DNA from: Beijerinckiaceae bacterium
GTDB taxonomy: Bacteria > Pseudomonadota > Alphaproteobacteria > Rhizobiales > Beijerinckiaceae
Reading direction: 5' to 3'
Assembly (NCBI GenBank): GCA_947478405.1
Contig: CANJVX010000003.1
Coordinates: 84,202-148,201 of the forward strand
DNA length: 64,000 nucleotides
The translations under genes and the position numbers were made by a program. The notes under the pieces were generated by a model, which worked only from the letters and a program-made list of their open reading frames with translations, did not search any database and was not told the DNA's origin. Below are positions 53,475 to 61,850 of this stretch, one piece after another (position 1 is the stretch's first letter; each line of letters begins with the position of its first letter).

Positions 53475-54401
53475 ATGCGTATTGATTGGCACGTTCATAT
53501 CAACGACCCAAAGTACCTTGGTCCTCCATATTGGCCGAGCGTTGTTCCGATGACGGTCGATGATGCACTCGCTGCTCACGAGCTTGCGGAGCTAGATAGG
53601 ACCGTGATCAGCAATGCTGTTCACTACATTCGGCATATGAGCGACCCAAAAGAGGTACTGTCAGCTATTGAGAGCTCGAACCGACATCTTGCCAGATGCC
53701 GTGATGAATATCCCGACAAGTTTGTTTGCATGGCAACATGCGTTCCGAACGCTGGTGATGAAATGCTTCGGGAGCTTGAGCGTGCCGTCAAACAGGATGA
53801 CGCGAGAGCGGTGATCATCAACTCCAGTCATCAGGGTCACTACCCCGATGAGGATGCAGCTCGTCCCTTTTTCCGCTTGGCCGCCAGCCTCGATATTCCG
53901 GTCTTCATTCATCCAGGTGACGCGACCACACCCGCTATGAAAGACTATCGGCTTGCATCAAGCATAGGGCGCCCCGCAGATAATTGTTTGTCACTTGCCA
54001 GGCTCATCGTGCGAGGAATTTTTGAAGAATTGCCGAACCTAAAAATTGTTGGGAGCCATCTTGGGGGTGGTATTTGTGAAGTTATCGGCCGCATGGACTA
54101 TGCGTATGATCTCATGGACTTTTCTGTGTTCCTTGGCCCCTATGAGCCCATCCTCATTAAGCATTCACCTAGCCACTATCTCAAGATGATGTACTTTGAC
54201 TCAGCATGCTATGCCGCTCCTGCTGCTGAATGCTGTCTCAAGACGGTGGGTGAAGATCACTTTATCTTTGGCACCGATTCTCCGCCAATGGTCCCTTTGA
54301 AGCTCAAAGCGTTGAAGATGATGGATCAGATTGGAATGACGCCAGAGCAATACAAAAAAGTGATGGGTGGAAATGCGGCTCGACTCCTGAAGTTGACTTA
54401 A
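53475..54401 (+). CDS. Amidohydrolase-superfamily (ACMSD-like) metal-dependent hydrolase or decarboxylase
   Basis: A 308-residue TIM-barrel enzyme with metal ligands in the expected positions: DWHVH (His6, His8), VFIHPGD, GSHLGGG and GTDSPP. This is the amidohydrolase_2 set found in aminocarboxymuconate-semialdehyde decarboxylase, pyrone-dicarboxylate hydrolase and related ring-pathway enzymes. AGATGGAGG precedes the start. It stands first in the second block, divergent from a LysR gene and before a Bug receptor. The substrate is not known. Confidence 0.92.
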   Translation: MRIDWHVHINDPKYLGPPYWPSVVPMTVDDALAAHELAELDRTVISNAVHYIRHMSDPKEVLSAIESSNRHLARCRDEYPDKFVCMATCVPNAGDEMLRELERAVKQDDARAVIINSSHQGHYPDEDAARPFFRLAASLDIPVFIHPGDATTPAMKDYRLASSIGRPADNCLSLARLIVRGIFEELPNLKIVGSHLGGGICEVIGRMDYAYDLMDFSVFLGPYEPILIKHSPSHYLKMMYFDSACYAAPAAECCLKTVGEDHFIFGTDSPPMVPLKLKALKMMDQIGMTPEQYKKVMGGNAARLLKLT

Positions 54402-54426
54402 CAGAGAAATCGTTAGGAGAGACGCT

Positions 54427-55440
54427 ATGGAACGAAAATTAGCCATACTCATCACAGTCGGCATTTTCTCTGCGACAGTGAACCCGACTTTCGCGCAGAC
54501 GTTTTCTTCCAAGACCGTAAAGTTGATCGTGCCCTACGCGCCCGGTGGCTCATATGACGTTTATGCACGTGTCGTTGCCGAGCATTTGCGTCTGCACTTA
54601 CCAGATGTGAAAAGTATAGTCGTGCAGAATATGCCCGGCGCTGGGGGCATGACAGCAGTCCAAAATCTATACTCTAGAGAAGCCCCTGATGGTACATCAA
54701 TTGCCATCATGCCAAGAGATGTTGCAACCAATCAAATATTACGCCCTGAAATTGCAAAATACGATGCTCGAAAATTCAGCTGGGTTGGCAGCGTCGCTGC
54801 ATATGCTGGCGTTCTTTATGTTGCAGCCAATACAAATGTGCGGTCAGTGGATGATTTAAAAAAACGCGAAATAATCATTGGGGCATGGGGGCAGGGTACC
54901 GAAAGCTTTACAACTCCAATGATATTGAATGCAGTAGTAGGCACAAAATTTAAAATTGTGTCGGGATATGCTGGTGGTCCTGAGGTCGATCTTGCGGTTG
55001 AGCGGGGCGAGGCGGAAGGTCGAGTTGCTTCTTGGACCTTTCTGAAAACACAAAGGCCTGATTGGCTCACTTCAAAGTTCATAACAACGCCGTTTCAAAC
55101 AGGCTTAAAGAGACATCCTGAGCTTCCCAACATACCTTTGATTACTGAACTAGCTCAAGACGAAGCTGGAAAACAGATTTTGAATATCATGAACGCGGAT
55201 TCAGGAATTGGCTGGAGTTTTGCTGCCCCGCCGGGGATGAGTGTTGAGATGCTGGGTCTGTTTCGAACGGCCTTCGATAAGACAATGGCTGACAAGGAAT
55301 TTATGAGTGACGCTGACAAGCGTGGCCTTGAGATTCTACCCAGCACCGGAGCGGAAATTCAGAACTTGGTTAATGTGACGCTCAGCACGCCGCCTTCTGT
55401 AATTACGAAATTGCGTGCTCTGTTGGGCGCTGCAAAATAA
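54427..55440 (+). CDS. Bug/TctC-family substrate-binding protein
   Basis: A 337-residue receptor with a signal peptide ending PTFAQT. Motifs are VPYAPGGSYDVYARVVAEH, QNMPGAGGMTAVQ, EAPDGTS, SGYAGGPEVDLAVERGEAEGR, GLKRHPELPNIPL and AAPPGMSVE. Its middle part (RPEIAKYDARKFSWVGSVA..., GAWGQGTESFTTP) is clearly related to the receptor at 56333-57367, more than to other Bug proteins here. It starts 25 bases after the amidohydrolase. Confidence 0.93.
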   Translation: MERKLAILITVGIFSATVNPTFAQTFSSKTVKLIVPYAPGGSYDVYARVVAEHLRLHLPDVKSIVVQNMPGAGGMTAVQNLYSREAPDGTSIAIMPRDVATNQILRPEIAKYDARKFSWVGSVAAYAGVLYVAANTNVRSVDDLKKREIIIGAWGQGTESFTTPMILNAVVGTKFKIVSGYAGGPEVDLAVERGEAEGRVASWTFLKTQRPDWLTSKFITTPFQTGLKRHPELPNIPLITELAQDEAGKQILNIMNADSGIGWSFAAPPGMSVEMLGLFRTAFDKTMADKEFMSDADKRGLEILPSTGAEIQNLVNVTLSTPPSVITKLRALLGAAK

Positions 55441-55471
55441 GCATCGAATCCTCTGAATTCATAGGTGAAAC

Positions 55472-56272
55472 GTGCGCATCCCTGATCACTCCATCACTGG
55501 TGATGGACCTGTGACAATCTATCTCTTCCATGGTGCCTATGGCTCCAAGGAATATTACAAGTTTATGATCGAACGTCTGGTCAAAAGGGGATATCGCGTC
55601 GTTGCTTGGGACGCGCCGGGCTATGGTCTTAGCCCACTTCCGGATTCTCTCACCCTTCAAAAACTTGCCGACGCTGCAGCAATTCTAGTAGCCAGGACAG
55701 CGGGCGATAAGAATGTTCTCTTTGGTCACAGCATGGGCGGCCAGCTCGCACCGCGTATTTTTGCGCGCATTGGCGGTCTTATCAATGCGGTGGTGATCTC
55801 TTCGACTATTGGATGGTTCGGCAACACAACTCCCGAAGATCAAGAAGCGTTCGTTAGCTCGCGGCTTGGAGGCGTGGCTGATGCTAGGGATATGAAGGAT
55901 ACGACGCGACAGGTGGTCATTTCTATGTTCGGTCCGTCTGCTAAGGGGGAAGAGTGCGATCTGGTTACCAAAGTCGCATCTTCGACCAGCCTTGAGACAT
56001 TCAAGGCAGCCGTCAGTGCCATCAAGGGGGCGGGAGATCAGGAAGCCATTCAGGCTTACTCGAACATATCCGTCCCCACTCTTTTTTTGGCAGGTGAGCT
56101 TGATAACACCGGCAAGGTCTCGGGGATGCGCCGGCTCGCAGCTATGGTCAAGGGTTCTACACTACAAGTGATCGACGGTGTCGGCCACTATGGCTGGGCT
56201 GAGAAGCCTGATGAAGTCATGTCAGCTCTCGACGCTTTTCTTGCACGCGAGAAGCTAAACCCGAAGCACTGA
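55472..56272 (+). CDS. Cytoplasmic alpha/beta hydrolase
   Basis: A 266-residue hydrolase started from GTG with AGGTG before it. There is no signal peptide. LFHGAYGSKEYYKF carries the oxyanion side, the nucleophile is Ser87 in FGHSMGG, the acid is in AGELDNTGKV, and the His is in GVGHYGWAEKP. It resembles MhpC- or PcaD-like C-C or ester hydrolases. Its position between two related Bug genes suggests action on the imported compound or a breakdown product. Confidence 0.9.
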   Translation: MRIPDHSITGDGPVTIYLFHGAYGSKEYYKFMIERLVKRGYRVVAWDAPGYGLSPLPDSLTLQKLADAAAILVARTAGDKNVLFGHSMGGQLAPRIFARIGGLINAVVISSTIGWFGNTTPEDQEAFVSSRLGGVADARDMKDTTRQVVISMFGPSAKGEECDLVTKVASSTSLETFKAAVSAIKGAGDQEAIQAYSNISVPTLFLAGELDNTGKVSGMRRLAAMVKGSTLQVIDGVGHYGWAEKPDEVMSALDAFLAREKLNPKH

Positions 56273-56332
56273 AGGCTATCGTTTTGCCTGACCTAAATAA
56301 GAAAACTTCTACGCCTGCAGGGGGAGGACGAG

Positions 56333-57367
56333 ATGGGCACGATCCGGCTGGCGTTAGGCTTTGCGCTGATGAATGCTTCAGCCTTCATCCATGTCTTCCC
56401 GGCTCATGCCGAGGACACTAAGGATTTCTACACTCAGAGAACAATCCGGCTCCTAGTTCCCTACGCCCCTAGTGGAACTTACGACCTGTATGCCCGACTG
56501 GTGGCAGATCATTTTGGAAATTATGTTCCGGGTAACCCAAAGATGGTTGTCCAACACATGCCCGGGGCAGGCGGTCTTGTTGCGACACAGGCGCTATACG
56601 CCAGGGAGGCGCAGGATGGCACGGTCTTCTCGATCCTGCCGCGTGATATCGCCGCCAACCAAATGTTGCGACCTGAAAGCGCCAAATATGATGCCCGCAA
56701 GTTTGGATGGATAGGCGGGGTCGCAACTTTTGCGGGCGTCCTGTTCGTATTCAAGCGGACCGGGGTTGAAACTGTCGCGGATCTGAAAACAAAATCATTC
56801 GTCGTGGGCTCCTGGGGGCAGGCGACCGAGAGCTTCACGACACCTACTCTCCTTAATGCTTTGATCGGAGCAAAGGTCAAGATCGTCACAGGATATAGTG
56901 GTGGGCCCGACGTGGACCTCGCAGCAGAGCGTGGCGAAGTAGACGGCCGGGTCGCTTCTTGGAGCCTCCTGAAAGGACAGAGGAGCCATTGGCTGGAGGC
57001 TGGGCTTATCTCTATTCCATTCCAGACCGGGCTTAAACGCCATCCGGAATTGCCGAACGTTCCTCTCATGACCGAATTGGCGACCGACGTAGAATCCCGA
57101 CAAATTCTCGAACTCGTAAACGCCGATGCGGGCATCGGTTACAGTCTCGTTACCACGCCTAATGTCGATCCTTCGCGCCTGAGCGCGCTACGTGCCGCAT
57201 TTAACCAGATGGTTCGTGACCCAGCCTTTGCCTCCGACGCAAAAAAACGTGAGCTGGAAGTTGTCGCCAGCACGAGCGAAGAATTGGAGCAGGTCGTCGA
57301 TAAGACACTCTCTACCCCACAAAGCGCGCTAGCAAAGTTGAAAACTATCATCGGTGCCGCGAACTAG
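56333..57367 (+). CDS. Bug/TctC-family substrate-binding protein
   Basis: A 344-residue receptor with a signal peptide ending AHAED. It shares VPYAPSGTYDLYARLVADH, QHMPGAGGLVATQALYAREAQDGT, RPESAKYDARKFGWIGGVATFAGVL, GSWGQATESFTTPTLLNALIG and GLKRHPELPNVPLMTELA with the receptor at 54427. Roughly half of the residues are the same. The duplicated Bug genes enclose the hydrolase gene. Unlike the tandem pair at 42-44 kb this is an old duplication. Confidence 0.93.
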   Translation: MGTIRLALGFALMNASAFIHVFPAHAEDTKDFYTQRTIRLLVPYAPSGTYDLYARLVADHFGNYVPGNPKMVVQHMPGAGGLVATQALYAREAQDGTVFSILPRDIAANQMLRPESAKYDARKFGWIGGVATFAGVLFVFKRTGVETVADLKTKSFVVGSWGQATESFTTPTLLNALIGAKVKIVTGYSGGPDVDLAAERGEVDGRVASWSLLKGQRSHWLEAGLISIPFQTGLKRHPELPNVPLMTELATDVESRQILELVNADAGIGYSLVTTPNVDPSRLSALRAAFNQMVRDPAFASDAKKRELEVVASTSEELEQVVDKTLSTPQSALAKLKTIIGAAN

Positions 57368-57534
57368 CGGAGCGAGGCGAAGGAGGGCATCATTTTGGTC
57401 ATTTGGGACAGCCGCTGTCTTTTACATTGTATCGGCGGCGTGTGAAAATATCCGGATACGCGCATTATGAATCGTACGGTTATCGTGGGCCAGCGGCCTC
57501 TGTAAATATGACACTCAACGATAGGAGATATCCT

Positions 57535-58311
57535 ATGTCTTCTCTGTTTAGCTTAGTCATCCTATTTTGCATTATATTTCAAATAGCAGAGGCAAAAGAT
57601 GCCCCGGCATTTTATGCTGAAAAGCAAGTAAAGTTAGTAATTGGTCACCACACCGGCGGCGGTTACGATATTTATGCTCGCCTTCTGGCACGACACTTAG
57701 GACAATTTTTGCCAGGAAAGCCGGTTATCGTTTCTCAATATATGCCTGGCGCAGAAAGTTTGGTTGCAACAAATTACATTTATAGTATGGCTCCGCGCGA
57801 TGGCACGGTAATTGGATCTGTCGTAAATGGTATTTTGTTTGAGCCTTTATTATCGCCAAAGGGACAATCAAATTTTGATATTCTAAAATTTTCTTGGATA
57901 GGTAACCTTAATAAGGAAGTAAATCTTCTAACAGTTTGGCACACTGTACCTATCAAGACATTCGCTGATTTAAAAAATCGAGAAACTATTTTAGCGGCAA
58001 CTGTTGGTGGTTCCGGGACTTCAAGCACTTTTCCCAAAATTCTGAATCAATTGCTTGAAACTAAGATCCGAGTGATCAGCGGATATTCATCATCCGCTCA
58101 AGGCTTCTTGGCTATGCAAAGGGGAGAAGTTGAAGGTCGGGGCATGTATTGGTCTAGTCTCATTGCTGCTCAGCGTGATTTATACGAGAGAGGAGAGATT
58201 AAAATTCTACTCCAAACTGGTGATCCACCCCCATTGAACTGGTCCTCCTCTGTCCCAAAAGACATACTTCAGGATGGACCAGTTCAATGGGGGTGGATCA
58301 AAAGCAGTTGA
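57535..58311 (+). pseudogene. Bug/TctC-family substrate-binding protein, truncated at the C-terminus
   Basis: The ATG at 57535 follows AGGAGAT. The 258 residues open with a signal peptide (IIFQIAEAKDAP) and normal motifs (HHTGGGYDIYARLLARHLGQFLPGKP, APRDGTV, SGYSSSAQGFLAMQRGEVEGR). After ILLQTG, where the family continues with a 'lkkHPeLpdVP' segment and about 80 more residues, the frame runs into DPPPLNWSSSVPKDILQ and stops. The break coincides with a perfect 25-bp inverted repeat. The rest of the gene is missing, so the lid part of the second lobe is lost. I expect no normal ligand closure. Confidence 0.85.
58221..58300. repeat. Perfect 25-bp inverted repeat that truncates a Bug gene
   Basis: The arms 58221-58245 (starting TGATCCACCCCCATTG) and 58276-58300 (ending CAATGGGGGTGGATCA) are exact reverse complements around a 30-bp centre. 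The pairing extends four more bases with one bulge. The ends look like the terminal inverted repeats of an insertion sequence or a small non-autonomous element. The element starts exactly where the Bug protein loses its family sequence. Confidence 0.85.
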
Positions 58312-58514
58312 CTCCCACTAACCGGCAGAAGCTACCTGCTAGTTGATAAACTAGCTTGTACATATAACTTTAGAATTTTACAAAAGTATTACGTTTAAGG
58401 ACTAATAGCTTTAATTCTTTCGCCTTTTATAATCTGATTTCTTGCATCTGCCCAATTACAGTTTGAAACTTCCACACAAGCAGACTGCCAAATAGGCTGA
58501 AAGGAGAAGTTTAG
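58312..58514. other. A+T-rich intergenic region with a small stem-loop
   Basis: GCTAGTT/AACTAGC (58338-58344 with 58349-58355) forms a short hairpin. The rest holds no frame and no trace of the missing Bug C-terminus. Confidence 0.45.
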
Positions 58515-59426
58515 ATGAGTGTTCTTCGTTTCATCTTATTGTGCGCTACACTTTTGGGGTGCTCAGCGACAGCTTTCGCACAAAATCCTTCTGTGGATGT
58601 GAAAAGGGCCGTGGATTATGCGAACCATGATGGGGTCGTTCTTCAAGCCGACATCTATCAACCTAAGGAGCCGGGCAAATATCCCGCTATCGTTGCGCTC
58701 CATGGAGGCGGTTGGCAGTCGGGCTCACGTATTTCTTTTCAATATTCAGGCCCTTGGTTGGCAGAGCGCGGTTTCGTCGTGATGGCGATCAATTATCGCT
58801 TGTCTAAGCCCGGTCAGAAGACTTATCCGCAAGCCGTGCACGATGCCCGGGCGGCTGTTCAATTTATCCGTAGTAAGGCCGAGACCTATAAGGTTGATCC
58901 TGACCGCATCGGTATGATGGGGGATTCAGCAGGTGGTCATCTCGCCGCACTCATTGCACTCGCGCATGACGAGGCTCCATTCGCAAATGGATATCCTAAT
59001 GATCCATATGCATCGGTCAGTGCAAAAGTCAAAGCTGTTGTTGGTTTTTATGGTGTCTATGACATGCAGCAGCAATGGAACCACGACTTGTTACATCGTC
59101 CACATGACAACATTGCTCAGAATTTCATAGGTCTCCCACCAACCGAAAATCGTAAGCTTTATAATGAAGCTTCACCGATGAGTTATGCGGTGAAATCCAA
59201 AAATACGACATCTTTCTATATTGTGCATGGTACGGAAGATGACATTGTAGATCGTGCACAGTCTGACAATTTCTTACTTGCGCTTAAGCAGGCGGGGTTT
59301 TTTGCACGTCATTACGTCGTACAGGGAGCCGGGCATTTCTTTGCCTCTGACCCTCTGAGTGAACCACGTGGCAAGATCGGTGAAGCCGCTGATCCCGTGT
59401 TACGTTTCTTAAAAGATCGGTTGTGA
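58515..59426 (+). CDS. Secreted carboxylesterase-like alpha/beta hydrolase
   Basis: A 303-residue hydrolase with a signal peptide ending TAFAQN, possibly with a lipobox-like LLGCSA. The esterase/lipase motifs are ALHGGGW (oxyanion, about 61-67), GDSAGG with nucleophile Ser138, GTEDDIV with the acid, and GAGHFF with the His. This is the BD-FAE/hormone-sensitive-lipase-like group that acts on short or aromatic esters. It follows the truncated Bug gene and precedes another Bug gene. Confidence 0.91.
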   Translation: MSVLRFILLCATLLGCSATAFAQNPSVDVKRAVDYANHDGVVLQADIYQPKEPGKYPAIVALHGGGWQSGSRISFQYSGPWLAERGFVVMAINYRLSKPGQKTYPQAVHDARAAVQFIRSKAETYKVDPDRIGMMGDSAGGHLAALIALAHDEAPFANGYPNDPYASVSAKVKAVVGFYGVYDMQQQWNHDLLHRPHDNIAQNFIGLPPTENRKLYNEASPMSYAVKSKNTTSFYIVHGTEDDIVDRAQSDNFLLALKQAGFFARHYVVQGAGHFFASDPLSEPRGKIGEAADPVLRFLKDRL

Positions 59427-59668
59427 TAATTACTTTCTATCTTATCTCCGTTTTTCGTGAAATCGAGAGTACAGAATATAGGCTGCTCCAAAAAAATGAT
59501 CCGCCATGATGTATGCAACGCGCGCCTCTAGGGGGAATTAGGACGGTTAGAACTTCACTTTTTAAAAATGGATTGGGCTAAACCCGATCGTCAACTAAAA
59601 TAACGACCGGATCAACTCATAGGGTCTAGCCACCAGTAGGCGTGAGTAACTGCGAGCGAGGAGGGCGG

Positions 59669-60685
59669 ATGTACAGAAAGTCGCTATTGGGGCTTCTTAT
59701 TGTGACCGCATTGACGAATCCAAGCGCGGCTCAATCTCCCGCGGAGTTCTATGGAGGTAGAACAATTACGCTGGTGGTCGGTTACCCAAGTGGTTCAGCG
59801 TACGATCTGTATGCTCGGCTGGTGGGACGGCACATCGGTCGCAATATTCCCGGCAATCCTTCCGTTATAATCAGCAACTTACCAGGGGCGTCATCGCTCG
59901 TCGCCACCAATGCGCTTGCGAACACATCAGCGCGCGACGGATCGACGATTGGCGCCGTCTTTGAACGGATTGCCGTTGAACCTCTTATCAATGCCAGCCG
60001 AGCGCTCTTTGATGGTCGCGAGTTCGGTTGGATCGGCTCCGTCCTCAAGGTGACCGACGTCTGCATGTTCTGGCACACGGCCAAAGCTAAATCGGTTGAA
60101 GAGGCGAAGTCAGTAGAAGTTATCGTCGGCGCCGCCGGTGAAGCGGGCAACAGCGCCCTCGCACCCCGGGTCATGAATGAGTTCCTCGGAACGAAATTCA
60201 AGATTATCGGCGGCTATGGTGGCGCGGAAATGTTTCTCGCCATGGAGCGCGGCGAAACGGAAGCACGCTGCGGGATGAGCTGGGGAGGATTAAAGGCGTC
60301 GCGGCCAGATTGGATTACAAATGGCAAAATCAAAGTGGTGCTACAAATGGCGATGGAACGCCATCAAGAGCTCAAATCAACGCCTAACATTCTAGACCTA
60401 GTGACGAAGCCAGAGGATCGCGCAGCTCTTGAGTACCTGTATGCTACCCAAGAGATGGGGCGCCCCTTCCTCGCTCCACCGAAAATCCCCACTGACCGTC
60501 TCGCAGCTTTGCGGGAGGGATTCAACCGCACGATGATTGACCCGCAGTTCGTAGATGATGCGAATAAATCCAATCAGGAAATTGACCCTATTCCCGGCGT
60601 CCGCGTCCAGCAAATTGTCGAGGCACTTTATCGAACGCCGAAGCACCTCATCGACCGGGTAGAAGTATTGCGGCATGAAAAATAA
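59669..60685 (+). CDS. Bug/TctC-family substrate-binding protein
   Basis: The ATG at 59669 follows GAGGAGGG and gives 338 residues with the signal peptide at the N-terminus, ending PSAAQS. Motifs are GYPSGSAYDLYARLVGRHIGRNIPGNPSVIISNLPGASS, SARDGST, GGYGGAEMFLAMERGETEARCG and LAPPKIPTDR. It has the same two extra cysteines as the receptor at 3012-4031 (VTDVCMFWH and EARCGMSW). Confidence 0.92.
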   Translation: MYRKSLLGLLIVTALTNPSAAQSPAEFYGGRTITLVVGYPSGSAYDLYARLVGRHIGRNIPGNPSVIISNLPGASSLVATNALANTSARDGSTIGAVFERIAVEPLINASRALFDGREFGWIGSVLKVTDVCMFWHTAKAKSVEEAKSVEVIVGAAGEAGNSALAPRVMNEFLGTKFKIIGGYGGAEMFLAMERGETEARCGMSWGGLKASRPDWITNGKIKVVLQMAMERHQELKSTPNILDLVTKPEDRAALEYLYATQEMGRPFLAPPKIPTDRLAALREGFNRTMIDPQFVDDANKSNQEIDPIPGVRVQQIVEALYRTPKHLIDRVEVLRHEK

Positions 60686-60976
60686 ATTCTGAGCAGGCCA
60701 GCTCCCCTGACTGCATGGCGCCCCCTGACCAGCTGCAGCAATCATAAAATAGCATGAAAGTATCAAATAATAGAATCGCTAACATCGACGCTTGTAGAAC
60801 CGAAAGTACTCTGCGTAAGATGAACCTAGAGATTAGTTCGATGCTCCGATAATATAATCTGCGATCGCAGCGAAATCTTCTGCCGTCGAGCGATCGCTCT
60901 TGAAAAGATACTCCGCGGAATGCTCTTCGGCTCAAACAAGCCGAAATTGGGCCATCAATATAAGGGAGAACAATAC
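60686..60976. other. Intergenic region without recognised genes
   Basis: About 290 bases before the hydratase gene. I see no frame with coding character and no clear terminator. It probably carries the promoter for the hydratase/ligase pair, but no convincing boxes are visible. Confidence 0.4.
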
Positions 60977-61798
60977 GTGACAAAATCGGAAGAGCAGATC
61001 GTCATAACGGAAGTTGATGAAGTCTCTGGTGTCGCCAGGATACTCATGAATAGGCCTAAGAAAAAAAATGCTCTTAGCCGAAAATTGATGTTCGCTATGG
61101 TAGATGAAATCAAGGCCATAAGGGACAACGACAAGATCAATGTGATTGTTCTCGACAGCGTCGGCGATACTTTTTGTGCCGGCCAGGATCTACAAGACCT
61201 CCGTAACGACTGGAGCAACAAGAATCGCGCGCGCTGGGGAGACTACACGGGATCGACGCTCAGCATCGCTCTCCTGTTGCGAGGCGCGCGCCAAATTACC
61301 ATTGCCTCGGTCCGCGGGTATTGTCTGGGTGGAGGTATTGTTCTCATGAACGCCTGTGATATGGCGTTTGCCGCTAGCGACGCCCAAATCGGGATGCCGG
61401 AAATCATCCGTGGCAGCTATGGTCGGTCCGCAACTCCAACGCTTTATCATTCAGGAATTCCGACCAAACTAGCCTTCTACATTCAGGTCAGCGGACGAAA
61501 TCTGTCTGGAACGGAAGCCGCACGAATTGGGTTAGTCACCGGCGCAATGCCAAAGGAAGATATCCAAGCATACGTCACTCAGCTTGCGACGGAGGTTGCG
61601 TCTCGCAACCCTGTAGCGCTTGAGCATGCAAAGATAGCCGCATATACCGAAATGGATCTTCCCTTCGATGCCGCGATCAAAGTAGACGAAGCTCTCGCCC
61701 ATAGAATGCGTGTTTACACAAACCCTCTCGGTGATGTCGAAGGCTACCTTGCTTCACAGAAGGGTGGCGGCAACTTGGGCTACAAGGCGCCCAAGTAA
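60977..61798 (+). CDS. Enoyl-CoA hydratase/isomerase-family protein
   Basis: The GTG at 60977 follows AAGGGAG and gives 273 residues. The crotonase fold shows GDTFCAGQDLQDLR (about 64-76, oxyanion), GYCLGGGIVLMNACD (115-129) and IGMPEIIRGSYG with a Glu near 142 as catalytic acid. The C-terminus GYLASQKGGGNLGYKAPK resembles the end of hydroxycinnamoyl-CoA hydratase-lyases more than fatty-acid hydratases. The following CoA ligase fits that pairing. The exact reaction is uncertain. Confidence 0.9.
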   Translation: MTKSEEQIVITEVDEVSGVARILMNRPKKKNALSRKLMFAMVDEIKAIRDNDKINVIVLDSVGDTFCAGQDLQDLRNDWSNKNRARWGDYTGSTLSIALLLRGARQITIASVRGYCLGGGIVLMNACDMAFAASDAQIGMPEIIRGSYGRSATPTLYHSGIPTKLAFYIQVSGRNLSGTEAARIGLVTGAMPKEDIQAYVTQLATEVASRNPVALEHAKIAAYTEMDLPFDAAIKVDEALAHRMRVYTNPLGDVEGYLASQKGGGNLGYKAPK

Positions 61799-61850
61799 GC
61801 TGACCACTGCCCTAAATACCCTTATAAAAATAATTCCGGGGGGAGGCAAA

